Assembly: GCA_017403265.1 (NCBI GenBank)
Contig: JAFQOJ010000018.1
Span: 1 to 38,721, forward strand
Reading direction: 5' to 3'
DNA: 38,721 nt
Source: Clostridia bacterium
GTDB lineage: Bacteria > Bacillota > Clostridia > Oscillospirales > Acutalibacteraceae
A program made the translations under genes and the position numbers. The notes under the pieces are model-generated. The model searched no databases. It was not told the origin of the DNA and saw nothing but the letters and a program-made list of their open reading frames with translations. Positions 1 through 8,592 of the stretch are shown piece after piece (the stretch's first letter is position 1; each line of letters opens with the position of its first letter).

Positions 1-53
1 ATTTCTAATATTTCATTTTCAAATTGCTTAATGTGTCCATATCCTCTTGACAT
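1..53 (-). CDS. Transposase OrfA-like N-terminus (partial)
   Basis: Only the first 17 codons lie in the window, starting at the ATG at 53-51 and reading MSRGYGHIKQFENEILE. A purine-rich ribosome binding site lies about 8 nt upstream, inside the hairpin arm. The N-terminus resembles OrfA helix-turn-helix proteins of IS3-type elements from Clostridia (basic start, then a KQYEKEIL-like helix). This is recognition by resemblance from a very short piece, so the call rests mostly on the IS-like upstream architecture. Confidence 0.4.
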   Translation of the reverse strand, partial: MSRGYGHIKQFENEILE

Positions 54-63
54 AAAAATAATC

Positions 64-101
64 CCCCCTTATGGTAGTTCTTTAATTCTACCATAAGGGG
101 G
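64..101 (-). promoter_or_regulatory. Hairpin occluding the transposase RBS
   Basis: A perfect 14-bp inverted repeat (64-77 with 88-101, 10-nt loop). On the minus strand its 3' arm ends in AAGGGGGG immediately before the OrfA-like ATG, so folding of a longer read-through RNA would hide the ribosome binding site. On the plus strand the same hairpin is followed by GGTTTTTT and could act as a terminator. Confidence 0.5.
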
Positions 102-165
102 TGGTTTTTTCTATTGTCCGTTTTTAACGGACTTGTTCAAACTGTGGGACGGTTATTTTTATATT

Positions 166-2457
166 TTATTCTGCTTTTAATATAATTTCCTCTTTAACGG
201 TGGCAGTGATTTTACTTATACTGCCTTCACCCTTATCAACTATAATATCAACAATTTTATTTTCAAGCTCGCGGCGAATAAGGTTTCTAAGGTCTCTGGC
301 TCCACGTTTAGCCGAGTCGCATTTTTTTGCTAAATATTCACAAAGCTTTTTATCGTACATAAAGTCGATAAGCTTATCCTTTAAAGCATCTTTTAGTTCT
401 TGGAGCATAAGCGCGGCAATACCTGTGAGTGTTTCGGTACTAAGTGGGTTAAATACCACAATTTCGTCAACACGGGCTATAAATTCAGGACGCAAGAAGC
501 CTTCCAAAGCCTTTAAAGCCTTTTCCTTTGAAGCATCGCCTTCGGTTTTGCCAAAGCCTAAAAGGTTGCCCTTATTTTCGCTACCGGCATTTGAGGTCAT
601 AACAATAACTGTATTTTCAAAATTAACCGTTCTGCCCTGCGCATCAGTTACTCTGCCGTCGTCTAAAATTTGTAAAAGAATATTTAAAACATCGGGATGA
701 GCCTTTTCGATTTCATCAAAAAGCACTACCGAATACGGCTTTCTTCTAACCTTTTCGGTAAGCTGACCCGCTTCGTCATAACCCACATATCCTGGAGGCG
801 CACCAATAATGCGCGACACCGAATGCTTTTCCATAAATTCCGACATATCAAGACGGATTAAGGTTTCAGGGGTGTTGAAAAGCTGTTCTGAAAGCACCTT
901 TACAAGCTCGGTTTTACCTACACCCGTAGGACCTACAAATATAAAGGATGCCGGTCGGTGTTGCTTGCTTGTTTGTACGCGCGAGCGCTTAACTGCGCTT
1001 GCTACAAGCTTTGTAGCTTCATTTTGACCTATAATTCGCTCATTTAAAGTTTCTTCTAAATAGCCTAACTTTTTAAGCTCGCTTTCCTGAATTTTAGATG
1101 CGGGAATACCTGTCCAAAGCTCAATAACCTTAGCAATATCCATATCGGTTACGGTATTATCAAGCGCAGTTGTGCAAAGCTCTTCAGACTTTGCTCTATA
1201 TTTCTCGAGTTCCGACTTAACCATTGCTAACTTTTCATAATCGGGGTTTTCTACATCAGCTTCAAGCTCTTCCAATTTAACCGAGTATTCCGCAACCTTT
1301 TTATTTGCTATATAAAGCTCGTCGATAGCCTTATTAGCAAGGCTGGCACATGCGCAGGCTTCATCCAAAAGGTCTATAGCCTTATCGGGCAAATATCGGT
1401 CAGTTACATATCTTTCGGAAAGTAAAACCGCCTTTTTAACAATTTCGTTAGGGATAACTACATTGTGGAAGCCCTCGTAATAACCCTTTACACCCATTAA
1501 AATCTCTTCCGCTTCTGCAATAGACGGTTCTTCAATAGTAACAGGTTGGAAACGGCGTTCAAGCGCGGCATCCTTTTCAATATACTTTCTGTATTCCTTA
1601 AAGGTAGTAGCGCCTATTACCTGAATTTCGCCACGCGATAATGCAGGCTTTAATATATTTGCGGCATTCATAGACCCCTCGGCAGAATCTCCCGCACCTA
1701 CAAGGTTATGAATTTCATCAATAAAGAGAATTATATTGCCAGCTTCTTTAATTTCTGCAACTAAACCTTTTACTCGGCTTTCAAACTGACCCCTAAACTG
1801 AGTACCTGCAACAAGGCCTGTAAGGTCTAAAAGATAAATTTCTTTATCAAGCAGTCTTGCAGGGGCTTTTTTATTTGCAATTTGCAGAGCCAAGCCTTCG
1901 GCAATGGCAGTTTTACCTACACCTGGTTCACCAATTAAGCAAGGGTTGTTTTTTGAACGGCGGGAGAGTATTTGAATAGTTCTATATAATTCCTTATCTC
2001 TGCCTATGATAACATCTATTTTGCCGTCCTTTGCCTTTTCGGTAAGGTTCTGGCAATACTGCTCTATAAACTTGCGTCGTTTTTTCTTTGGTTTTTCGTT
2101 TTCCTTTTGTTTTGATTCGGTTTTATCTTTTTCTTTTGCTTCACCGCCGCCGTTTAAATTGCCGAAAAGCTTATTAATAAATGGCATTGCAGGCGCGGTG
2201 CCCAAATCAAAGGTTTCATCATTAAGCTCGCTATCGTCCATTTCTTCATTAAGCGCCATAATATCCATAAATTGCTCGCTCATTTGCTCAATATCATCAT
2301 CAGAAATATTTAATTTTTTAAGCATATCATCCACAGGCTTTAGTCCCATTTCCTTAGCACAAACAAGACAAAGTCCGTTTGGCTCTGCATTGGGGTTAGA
2401 TATATCTGATAAAAATACTACTGCCGGACGTTTTTTGCACTTGGAACAAAGTTTCAT
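166..2457 (-). CDS. clpE: ClpE-like AAA+ unfoldase, Clp protease ATPase subunit
   Basis: Hsp100 unfoldase expected to feed proteins to ClpP. The 763 residues start with a zinc-finger-like segment (C4xxC7 and C30xxC33) instead of the Clp N-domain, followed by an acidic and then basic linker to about residue 130. NBD1 has Walker A GEPGVGKT (176-183) and Walker [10 protein letters not shown] (about 242-250). A coiled-coil middle segment covers about 375-430. NBD2 has Walker A GPTGVGKT (509-516) and Walker [12 protein letters not shown] (577-587). An LGF tripeptide at 633-635 matches the ClpP-docking loop, and sensor 2 is [11 protein letters not shown] (719-729). The N-terminal zinc finger favours ClpE over ClpC. 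AGGAG precedes the ATG. It is the last gene of the long minus-strand series, 12 nt after the CvpA-family gene, and an IS-like element lies directly behind it. Confidence 0.93.
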   Translation of the reverse strand: MKLCSKCKKRPAVVFLSDISNPNAEPNGLCLVCAKEMGLKPVDDMLKKLNISDDDIEQMSEQFMDIMALNEEMDDSELNDETFDLGTAPAMPFINKLFGNLNGGGEAKEKDKTESKQKENEKPKKKRRKFIEQYCQNLTEKAKDGKIDVIIGRDKELYRTIQILSRRSKNNPCLIGEPGVGKTAIAEGLALQIANKKAPARLLDKEIYLLDLTGLVAGTQFRGQFESRVKGLVAEIKEAGNIILFIDEIHNLVGAGDSAEGSMNAANILKPALSRGEIQVIGATTFKEYRKYIEKDAALERRFQPVTIEEPSIAEAEEILMGVKGYYEGFHNVVIPNEIVKKAVLLSERYVTDRYLPDKAIDLLDEACACASLANKAIDELYIANKKVAEYSVKLEELEADVENPDYEKLAMVKSELEKYRAKSEELCTTALDNTVTDMDIAKVIELWTGIPASKIQESELKKLGYLEETLNERIIGQNEATKLVASAVKRSRVQTSKQHRPASFIFVGPTGVGKTELVKVLSEQLFNTPETLIRLDMSEFMEKHSVSRIIGAPPGYVGYDEAGQLTEKVRRKPYSVVLFDEIEKAHPDVLNILLQILDDGRVTDAQGRTVNFENTVIVMTSNAGSENKGNLLGFGKTEGDASKEKALKALEGFLRPEFIARVDEIVVFNPLSTETLTGIAALMLQELKDALKDKLIDFMYDKKLCEYLAKKCDSAKRGARDLRNLIRRELENKIVDIIVDKGEGSISKITATVKEEIILKAE

Positions 2458-2469
2458 TTTTTAAGGCTC

Positions 2470-3150
2470 CTAAATAATGTTGGTTAAAAATTTAAAAAGA
2501 ATAGTGTTTGAAATATTTTCGTTATTAAAAATCCAAATACCATTTTTTGTAAGAGAAACAACTAAAACAATAATTTCGCATATAATCAAGGCAATTACCA
2601 AGCCCTTTACAAGACCTATAACACCGCCCAAAGCGGCATTAAGCTTACCCACCACACTAAACGAGAAAGCCTTGTTTAAAAGCTTAGCCAAAAACCTTAC
2701 AACTATAAGAAGTACTATAATAAGTATAACCGCATAAACGGTTGATACAAGCTCTGCAAAGATGGGTTTTATTGCCGTTTGTGACACACTTAAAAGCGTT
2801 TCCTTAACATCGCCTTGGGTACTCTGTGTAAGCGACCCTTGAATACTTTCTTTAGTAAAACCAAAGCGCTCGGAATTTTCGGTTATGAGTGAAGGCAAAT
2901 TATTCCATACTCCGTCAACCGTGTCTGTAACCGTTCCTGACGCGGTTTCGCTTATAGAATTTACAATAGGCGGTTCAATAAGCTTATCATATGTAACTTC
3001 TGCTAAAGGCTTGCTTACGGTAAATGCAATTACCACAGCAGCCACAAAGCCTACCGCACCTACAATTGTACGAACAAATCCCTGCTTGGCTGAAATTATA
3101 ACAGCCAAGGCAATAATTGCAATTAAAACTAAATCAATAATAATACTCAC
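2470..3150 (-). CDS. CvpA-family membrane protein
   Basis: A 226-residue integral membrane protein of the CvpA/colicin V production family. Hydrophobic segments lie at about residues 4-20, 25-48, 132-155 and 170-200. A soluble stretch of about 85 residues sits between the second and third, which is typical of Firmicute members that are longer than E. coli CvpA. The start is GTG, overlapping the TGA of the DUF5711 gene (GTGA), with AAGGTGA upstream, so translation is probably coupled. The precise role of CvpA proteins is unsettled; envelope functions are reported. The family call is from the hydrophobic pattern and the N-terminal LVLIAIIALAVIISAKQGF motif. Confidence 0.8.
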   Translation of the reverse strand: MSIIIDLVLIAIIALAVIISAKQGFVRTIVGAVGFVAAVVIAFTVSKPLAEVTYDKLIEPPIVNSISETASGTVTDTVDGVWNNLPSLITENSERFGFTKESIQGSLTQSTQGDVKETLLSVSQTAIKPIFAELVSTVYAVILIIVLLIVVRFLAKLLNKAFSFSVVGKLNAALGGVIGLVKGLVIALIICEIIVLVVSLTKNGIWIFNNENISNTILFKFLTNII

Positions 3151-4427
3151 TTATTTTCACCTTGTTCTAATTTTATTCTGTTTATTGCGTTATCTGTAAC
3201 TATCGCCACTGTGCTATGCCCTAAAGGACAAATTCTCACAGCCCCAAAGCCATAATCGGCAGTTCGCATAATGCTGCCGTCATTAGCCAAAATATGCACC
3301 TTACCGTCACTAAGGGTGTAAATATGCCCATCCTTTAGTGCAAAATCGGTAATAATTCCTTTAAATTTAAGCTCATATTTTAATTTACCGCTTTTTGAAA
3401 ATACAGCTATGCGGTTGTCGGTCTTGTCATTTTCACGGTTGTAAACCACCGCAGTACCGCCCGTACCGCTTCTGAACATTGCGGTAGTATATTCGTTTTT
3501 ATATTCCACTGTTTTGTAATTAGACCACTTAATATAATCGTATCCGTTATCAGTCAGTACCGAAAATCCGCCCGTGAAAGAGCTGTCCAAAGTATAAACT
3601 ATGGTATTTTCATAACTTTTTTGAAACTGAGCAGAAGATGATTTAAAATTTAGTACAAGCAGTTTAGAGTTATAACTGCCCACCGCCGAACTGACGGTTG
3701 AAACCGCCACCTTATTTCCGCGCGGAGACAGTGCAACATTATTAACAAGGTCTTGTGACGAAAACCACTCATACAAAAGCTTACCGTTTTTCTTATAAAC
3801 ACTAACCTTAGCGGCATAACTGTCAGCCGCGGTAACAAGCGCGTAAGAACCGTTATCGCCTATTGCCGCAGTTTTAATTTTTTCTTTAGTTTCTACTGTG
3901 CTTTCAAGTCCCCTAAGGGTAAAAATTAATGCTTCGGTAGAGTTTTGCCCAAAAACAATTGCTCTTGTTTTTGAGGTTTTAAGCACAGGATTTTCAAAGC
4001 CGTGACTATGGGTAAAAATCCGCTTACCCGACGAAGAATAAGCTTCAATACCGTTGCCTGTAAGTACATAATAGTACGAGCCCTTTGAAACCGCGTTTAA
4101 GGTGTTCGAGCTTTCTAAGGATATTGGATAACTGCCAGAACCTATCGTAGCAATTGTATTTGAAAGGGTTTCTGGCAACCCTGCAGGAATAGACCACTGA
4201 CAAATAACTAATACTGTGATTATAACACAGGCGGCTAAAGAAAATGCTTTCATACGCCTTTTGGTTTCTAGCTTTTTACCCTTTACCACCTTCATATTTT
4301 TTCGCGGTTTATAGTCGCGTGAAGGGGACATTGCAATATCATCAGCATAACTGCGTTTTAAACGGTCTTTATTTATTTTTGGTCTTTTATTAAAACCGCC
4401 GTGTCGGTTTTTCTTATACTGTGCCAT
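3147..4427 (-). CDS. DUF5711 family protein, membrane-anchored beta-propeller-like
   Basis: 426 residues. The first about 60 are very basic and cytoplasmic (MAQYKKNRHGGFNKRP...), one membrane helix follows at about 60-82 (AFSLAACVIITVLVICQW), and the rest is predicted outside the cell. The outer part is made of repeated beta-rich blocks (SGKRIFTHSHG, NGKLLYEWFSS, SGKLKYELKFKG, DGSIMRTADYG) spaced like blades of a WD40/PQQ-type propeller. The layout fits DUF5711, a family of unknown function in Clostridia. AGGGGGGC precedes the ATG. It starts 8 nt after truA and overlaps the CvpA-family gene by 4 nt. No catalytic motif is visible, so a scaffold or sensor role is only a guess. Confidence 0.75.
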   Translation of the reverse strand: MAQYKKNRHGGFNKRPKINKDRLKRSYADDIAMSPSRDYKPRKNMKVVKGKKLETKRRMKAFSLAACVIITVLVICQWSIPAGLPETLSNTIATIGSGSYPISLESSNTLNAVSKGSYYYVLTGNGIEAYSSSGKRIFTHSHGFENPVLKTSKTRAIVFGQNSTEALIFTLRGLESTVETKEKIKTAAIGDNGSYALVTAADSYAAKVSVYKKNGKLLYEWFSSQDLVNNVALSPRGNKVAVSTVSSAVGSYNSKLLVLNFKSSSAQFQKSYENTIVYTLDSSFTGGFSVLTDNGYDYIKWSNYKTVEYKNEYTTAMFRSGTGGTAVVYNRENDKTDNRIAVFSKSGKLKYELKFKGIITDFALKDGHIYTLSDGKVHILANDGSIMRTADYGFGAVRICPLGHSTVAIVTDNAINRIKLEQGENK

Positions 4428-4435
4428 AAGCCCCC

Positions 4436-5170
4436 CTAATAGTGTACTTTTTCTAAAAACAACCCCTGCGGCGGCGCAGTCATACCAAGCGCCGCGCGGT
4501 CCCTTTTTTTCAAAATATCTTCAATATCGCTAACATTTATTTTTCCGTCTGATACGGCTACTGCCGTTCCTATAATTATACGCACCATATTGTATAAAAA
4601 TCCATCGGCAGTGATATAAAGCTTTACATCGTCACCATTTTTTGTAACATAGCATTCGCTTACGGTTCTAACGGTATTTTCTACCGTTCTACCCGATGAC
4701 GAAAATGCATAAAAATCGTGTTTACCTACAATAGATTTAGCAAACTCGTTCATTTTGTCTATATCCAAAGGCCGTTCAATTTGCCAAGCAAACCTAAGCT
4801 TAAAAGGGTCTTTTTTATTACTGTTATAAATATTGTAACAATAGGTTTTACCCAAAGCATTATACCTTGCGTGAAAATCGGGCGCAATCTCTTTAGCGTC
4901 GGTTACTGCTATATCATAGGGTAATAGACCATTAAGCCCGCGCAAAAAAGCCGCTTTAGGTATATTGTCTGCGCAATCTAAATGAAAAGTAAACTCCTTA
5001 GCGTGAACCCCTGCATCTGTACGCGAAGTCCCCACTACTGTCACCTTTTCATTCAAAAGCTCAAATAAAGCATTTTCAATAACGCTTTGCACCGTTATAG
5101 CGTTTGGTTGGAACTGCCAACCGTGATATGCGGTGCCATCATATGAAATTGTAATTAACATTCTTTTCAT
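4436..5170 (-). CDS. truA: tRNA pseudouridine(38-40) synthase TruA
   Basis: Converts uridines 38-40 of the tRNA anticodon arm to pseudouridine. The 244-residue length is normal. The family start ITISYDGTAYHGWQ is at 6-19, and the catalytic aspartate D52 lies in GTSRTDAGVHA (47-57). The C-terminal half carries FLYNMVRIIIGT, which is typical of TruA. The ATG at 5170 is preferred because AAGGTGG lies 6 nt upstream; an internal ATG three codons later has no better site. It lies 15 nt after ecfT, a neighbour pair common in Firmicutes. Confidence 0.96.
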   Translation of the reverse strand: MKRMLITISYDGTAYHGWQFQPNAITVQSVIENALFELLNEKVTVVGTSRTDAGVHAKEFTFHLDCADNIPKAAFLRGLNGLLPYDIAVTDAKEIAPDFHARYNALGKTYCYNIYNSNKKDPFKLRFAWQIERPLDIDKMNEFAKSIVGKHDFYAFSSSGRTVENTVRTVSECYVTKNGDDVKLYITADGFLYNMVRIIIGTAVAVSDGKINVSDIEDILKKRDRAALGMTAPPQGLFLEKVHY

Positions 5171-5185
5171 AAGGCACCACCTTTT

Positions 5186-5998
5186 TTAAAGAATAATATT
5201 AATAAGAACAACTGCTACACCGTAAATAAGTGTAACCGCCATAATTTTAAAATCAACCGATGTTAGCTTTAACTGCTTCATACGGGTTTTACCTTCGCCG
5301 CCGTTATAACAACGGCATTCCATAGCTTCGGCTAATTCGTAAGCTCGCCTTACCGAAGAAATAAGCAAAGGTATTAAAATTGGGATTAGCGCTTTTATAC
5401 GCTCTATAATACTACCGCTTTCAAGGTCGGCTCCCCTTGCCTTTTGGGCATTCATAATTTTTTCGGCTTCTTCAACCAAGGTTGGTATAAACCTTAGCGC
5501 AATAGTCATCATAAGCGCCAAGGTATGCACCGCGCTTTTAAGACCTATAAATTTTAACGGACTTAAAAGATGCTCTATACCATCGGTTAAGTCGTTAGGG
5601 GTTGTAGTATAGGTAAGCGACGAGCTTACTATTATTAAAAGCACAATTCTAAGCGCCATAAAGACAGCTCTGTAAAGTCCGCCGTAGGTGATTGTAAGCT
5701 TCCAGACTTCAAGCAAAACACCGCTATCATTATCACCATAGAACATATTTATTATAGAAGTCAGCAATATAATAGGCAAAACTGCTTTAAGGTTTTTAAG
5801 ATAGGTTTTAAGCGGTATTTTAGTCACCAAAACCACCATAGATACAAAAGCCAATGATAGTAGCAGCCCGTACATACTCTGTGCTAAGAATATAAGTACC
5901 ACCACTAAAATAAGCAGTACCATTTTAACGCGTGGGTCGGCTTTATGGATTGGTGATTTAGTTTCAATATACTGACCAAAGGTTATATCCCTAAGCAT
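5186..5998 (-). CDS. ecfT: ECF transporter transmembrane component EcfT
   Basis: Membrane scaffold of a group II energy-coupling factor transporter, which joins the two ATPases to interchangeable vitamin-binding S components. The protein is strongly hydrophobic at both ends. It has the coupling-helix motif ARGAD (in NAQKARGADLESG) and a second related motif, AMECRCYNGG, near the end. The start at 5998 (MLRDITFGQYI) is chosen over an ATG 12 nt earlier because AAGGATGG lies at good spacing and because the ATG then overlaps the ecfA2 stop. No S-component gene is in the window, consistent with a shared module. Confidence 0.93.
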   Translation of the reverse strand: MLRDITFGQYIETKSPIHKADPRVKMVLLILVVVLIFLAQSMYGLLLSLAFVSMVVLVTKIPLKTYLKNLKAVLPIILLTSIINMFYGDNDSGVLLEVWKLTITYGGLYRAVFMALRIVLLIIVSSSLTYTTTPNDLTDGIEHLLSPLKFIGLKSAVHTLALMMTIALRFIPTLVEEAEKIMNAQKARGADLESGSIIERIKALIPILIPLLISSVRRAYELAEAMECRCYNGGEGKTRMKQLKLTSVDFKIMAVTLIYGVAVVLINIIL

Positions 5999-6854
5999 TC
6001 CGCTCACCATCCTTTAGCTTTTTAAGTACCTCTACCGCACGTTCTACTGTAAATACATCATCAGGTACATTAAGTCCTTTTTGTTTTAACACATCAAAAA
6101 TGCGGGTAACAATAGGTACATTAAGCCCCATTTCACGAAGCTTATCACCGTTTTTAAATACATTCTCGGTAGTGTCAAACATTACAAGGCTGCCCATATT
6201 CATTACCAATAGCTTATCGGCAAGTATAGCCATATCCTCCATACTGTGAGATATTATAATTACAGTAGCATTTGTAGCCTTTCTGTAATTATAAATAATC
6301 TCCATAATATCCTGTCTGCCCTTTGGGTCAAGACCGGCAGTAGGCTCATCAAAAACAATTATTTTCGGGCGCATAGCCATTACACCCGCAATAGCTACTC
6401 TGCGCTTTTCACCGCCCGATAAATCGAATGGGGATTTTTGCAAATACTCCTGCTTTACACCTATAATTTCGCAGGTTTCTATAACCCGTTTTTCAAGTTC
6501 TTCGCCCTGTAGTCCCATATTTTTAGGACCAAAGGCTATATCTGAAAATACCGTTTCTTCAAAAAGCTGATATTCAGGATACTGAAAAACCAAACCCACC
6601 TTAGAACGTATTTTTCGAATTTCTTTAGGGTTGTCCCATATATTATTGTCTTCAATGAAAATTTTACCGTTTGTAGGCTTTAAAAGACCGTTCAAATGCT
6701 GAACAAGAGTAGATTTACCCGAGCCTGTATGCCCGATTATGCCTACAATCTCGCCCTCGTCTATACTAAAGCTTACATCACTTACGGCATCCTTTATAAA
6801 AATCGCATCAGAGCCGTAGGTATAAGTTAGGTTTTGAACCTCTAAGATTGCCAA
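5991..6854 (-). CDS. ecfA2: ECF transporter ATPase EcfA2
   Basis: Second ATP-binding subunit of the ECF module. The 287 residues contain Walker A GHTGSGKST, Q-loop FQYPEYQLFEET, signature LSGGEKRR and Walker B IIVFDEPTAGLDP. The glutamate within the signature (GGEKRR) and the C-terminal extension of about 60 residues are usual for EcfA2. It starts with TTG directly after the ecfA1 stop, with GGAGGAA 6-8 nt upstream inside the end of ecfA1, so the two are translated together. It overlaps ecfT by 8 nt. Confidence 0.94.
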   Translation of the reverse strand: MAILEVQNLTYTYGSDAIFIKDAVSDVSFSIDEGEIVGIIGHTGSGKSTLVQHLNGLLKPTNGKIFIEDNNIWDNPKEIRKIRSKVGLVFQYPEYQLFEETVFSDIAFGPKNMGLQGEELEKRVIETCEIIGVKQEYLQKSPFDLSGGEKRRVAIAGVMAMRPKIIVFDEPTAGLDPKGRQDIMEIIYNYRKATNATVIIISHSMEDMAILADKLLVMNMGSLVMFDTTENVFKNGDKLREMGLNVPIVTRIFDVLKQKGLNVPDDVFTVERAVEVLKKLKDGERNA

Positions 6855-7700
6855 TTATTCTTCCTCCAAGCAATATGCAATAGCATTCGCTGTTTCTTCA
6901 ACGGATAAAACATCGGTAGAAATATTAAAGCCGTTTTGCTTTAATGCATATAAAAGCTCTGTAGTTTGGGGAACTGATAGTCCTACCGATTTTAAAACTT
7001 CAACCTTTTTAAATATTTCTTTAGGGGTATTGTCGTCTATAATAACACCGTCATTCATAACCATTACCCTGTCCGCCTTTTCGGCTTCTTCCATATAGTG
7101 TGTTATAAGCACTACGGTAATGCCCTTTTCTTTATTTAGCTTACGAAGTGTTGATACTATTTCCTTTCTGCCCTTTGGATCAAGCATAGCAGTAGGCTCG
7201 TCCAAAATAAGACAGGAAGGCTCCATAGCAATAATACCTGCAATAGCAATTCTTTGCTTTTGTCCGCCTGAAAGACGGTGAGGTGTTGATTCGCGGTATT
7301 CGTACATACCAACACTATTTAAAGCATCATCAACACGCTTGCGAATAACCGACGGATGAAGTCCTAAGTTTTCGGGACCGAAAGCAACATCTTCTTCCAC
7401 AACCGAGGCAACAAGCTGATTATCGGGGTTTTGAAAAACCATACCAACTTTACGCTTTACTTCAATTTCGGTTTCTTCGTCTTTGGTATTTATGCCGTCA
7501 ACAAAAATGTCGCCATCAGTAGGCTTTAAAAGACCGTTTAAAAGCTTAGCTAAGGTGGATTTACCTGAGCCGTTATGGCCAAGAATTACCGTAAAGCTTC
7601 CCCTTTCAATAGAAAACGAAACATTATCTACCGCTCTTTTAACCACATCTTCATCCACATATTCATAAACTGCGTTTCTTACTTCAATAATATTATCCAT
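6855..7700 (-). CDS. ecfA1: ECF transporter ATPase EcfA1
   Basis: First ATP-binding subunit of the ECF transporter, pairing with EcfA2 under EcfT. The 281 residues show Walker A GHNGSGKST, Q-loop FQNPDNQLVAS, signature LSGGQKQR, Walker B CLILDEPTAMLDP and the switch histidine in VVLITHYMEEA. FQNPDNQ and LSGGQKQR are typical of EcfA1. The start region is odd: three tandem copies of a 7-bp unit (ATGGATA) put ATG codons in three frames, and only the last (7700-7698) reads into this protein. No strong Shine-Dalgarno precedes it. It begins 6 nt after the methyltransferase stop. Confidence 0.94.
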   Translation of the reverse strand: MDNIIEVRNAVYEYVDEDVVKRAVDNVSFSIERGSFTVILGHNGSGKSTLAKLLNGLLKPTDGDIFVDGINTKDEETEIEVKRKVGMVFQNPDNQLVASVVEEDVAFGPENLGLHPSVIRKRVDDALNSVGMYEYRESTPHRLSGGQKQRIAIAGIIAMEPSCLILDEPTAMLDPKGRKEIVSTLRKLNKEKGITVVLITHYMEEAEKADRVMVMNDGVIIDDNTPKEIFKKVEVLKSVGLSVPQTTELLYALKQNGFNISTDVLSVEETANAIAYCLEEE

Positions 7701-7718
7701 TATCCATTATCCATTATC
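7698..7718 (-). repeat. Three tandem ATGGATA units at a start codon
   Basis: On the minus strand the 7-bp unit ATGGATA occurs three times in a row, with ATG codons at 7714, 7707 and 7700. Because 7 is not a multiple of 3, each ATG is in a different frame; the last opens ecfA1 and the methyltransferase stop TAA falls within the array. Short tandem repeats at a start codon can change copy number by slippage. Confidence 0.85.
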
Positions 7719-8579
7719 TCTAATCCAAACTGTTGTATTACCGCAAGGCATTGAAAAGCCCTTTTCGGTTATATTAAGACCTATTTCGTCGGTGTAAATT
7801 GCACCCTTTTTATCCTTTATGGCATATTCCTTTACCATATAATTTAAAATGGTATGCGAAAGACCGCCTGTGTAGGAATTAAGGAAGAAAAACAAAGCAT
7901 TGTCTGACAAAAGCTTGCCCGTTTCGGTTAAAAGTTCTGCTAGCTGTTGCTCTAATTTCCAAACTTCTCCATTAGGACCTCTGCCGTACGAAGGCGGGTC
8001 CATAATAATAGCATCGTACTTTTTACCGCGTCTGATTTCGCGTTTTACAAACTTTAAGCAATCGTCCACAAGCCAACGAACATTGGCATTTTCAAGGCCT
8101 GAAGCTACGGCATTTTCCTTTGCCCACTGTACCATACCCTTTGAAGCATCAACATGGGTAACACTAGCACCTGCCGAAAGGCAAGCAACCGTAGCACCAC
8201 CAGTGTAGGCAAATAAATTAAGCACCGAAATTTCGCGGTTTTCTTTTTCTATAAGTTTTTTTGCAAGCGTCCAGTTAACCGCCTGTTCGGGAAAAAGTCC
8301 CGTATGCTTAAAGCCCATAGGCTTTAGTCTGAACTTTAAATCATCATATTTTATAGCCCAAACATCAGGCACCTTTTTATAGGTTTCCCAATGTCCGCCG
8401 CCCGAATTAGAGCGGTGATATCTAGCGTGAGCATTATACCAAAGCGGATTCTTGCGCTGTGTAGACCAAATAATTTGCGGGTCGGGACGGATTAGTATAA
8501 TATCTCCCCAACGTTCAAGCCGCTCGCCCGAATCGGCATCAATAAGCTCATAATCATTAAATCCTTCAACAGTTCTCAT
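7707..8579 (-). CDS. RlmI-like class I SAM-dependent methyltransferase
   Basis: A 290-residue methyltransferase related to the catalytic half of the 23S rRNA cytosine-C5 methyltransferase RlmI, but without an N-terminal PUA domain. The SAM-binding motif is NLFAYTGGATVACLSAGA, the acidic strand end is VTHVDASKGMV, and the catalytic-loop motif is DPPSYGRGPNGEVW. The substrate is unknown; rRNA is an inference from the family. The start at 8579 (MRTVEGFNDYEL) is supported by AAAGGAA 8 nt upstream. A longer frame to 8666 would run back into ruvB with no ribosome binding site and unrelated residues. It follows ruvB by 13 nt. Confidence 0.85.
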   Translation of the reverse strand: MRTVEGFNDYELIDADSGERLERWGDIILIRPDPQIIWSTQRKNPLWYNAHARYHRSNSGGGHWETYKKVPDVWAIKYDDLKFRLKPMGFKHTGLFPEQAVNWTLAKKLIEKENREISVLNLFAYTGGATVACLSAGASVTHVDASKGMVQWAKENAVASGLENANVRWLVDDCLKFVKREIRRGKKYDAIIMDPPSYGRGPNGEVWKLEQQLAELLTETGKLLSDNALFFFLNSYTGGLSHTILNYMVKEYAIKDKKGAIYTDEIGLNITEKGFSMPCGNTTVWIRDNG

Positions 8580-8592
8580 CAAAAAAATTCCT

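Larger units (their letters stand above)
1..154 (-). mobile_element. End of an IS3-like insertion sequence (partial)
   Basis: The left edge looks like the upstream end of an insertion sequence running off the window on the minus strand. Reading leftward from about 154 there is a terminal-repeat-like start (AACCGTCCCACAG), a hairpin at 116-132 (GTCCGTT/AACGGAC), a perfect 14-bp inverted repeat at 64-77/88-101, and then the start of an OrfA-like reading frame. The 3' arm of the 14-bp hairpin contains the purine run AGGGGGG used as ribosome binding site, an arrangement known in many IS elements to block translation of read-through transcripts. The element begins about 11 bp after the clpE stop codon. 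The outer boundary and any target duplication cannot be fixed from one end. The family assignment is from memory of similar ORFs and is tentative. Confidence 0.5.
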
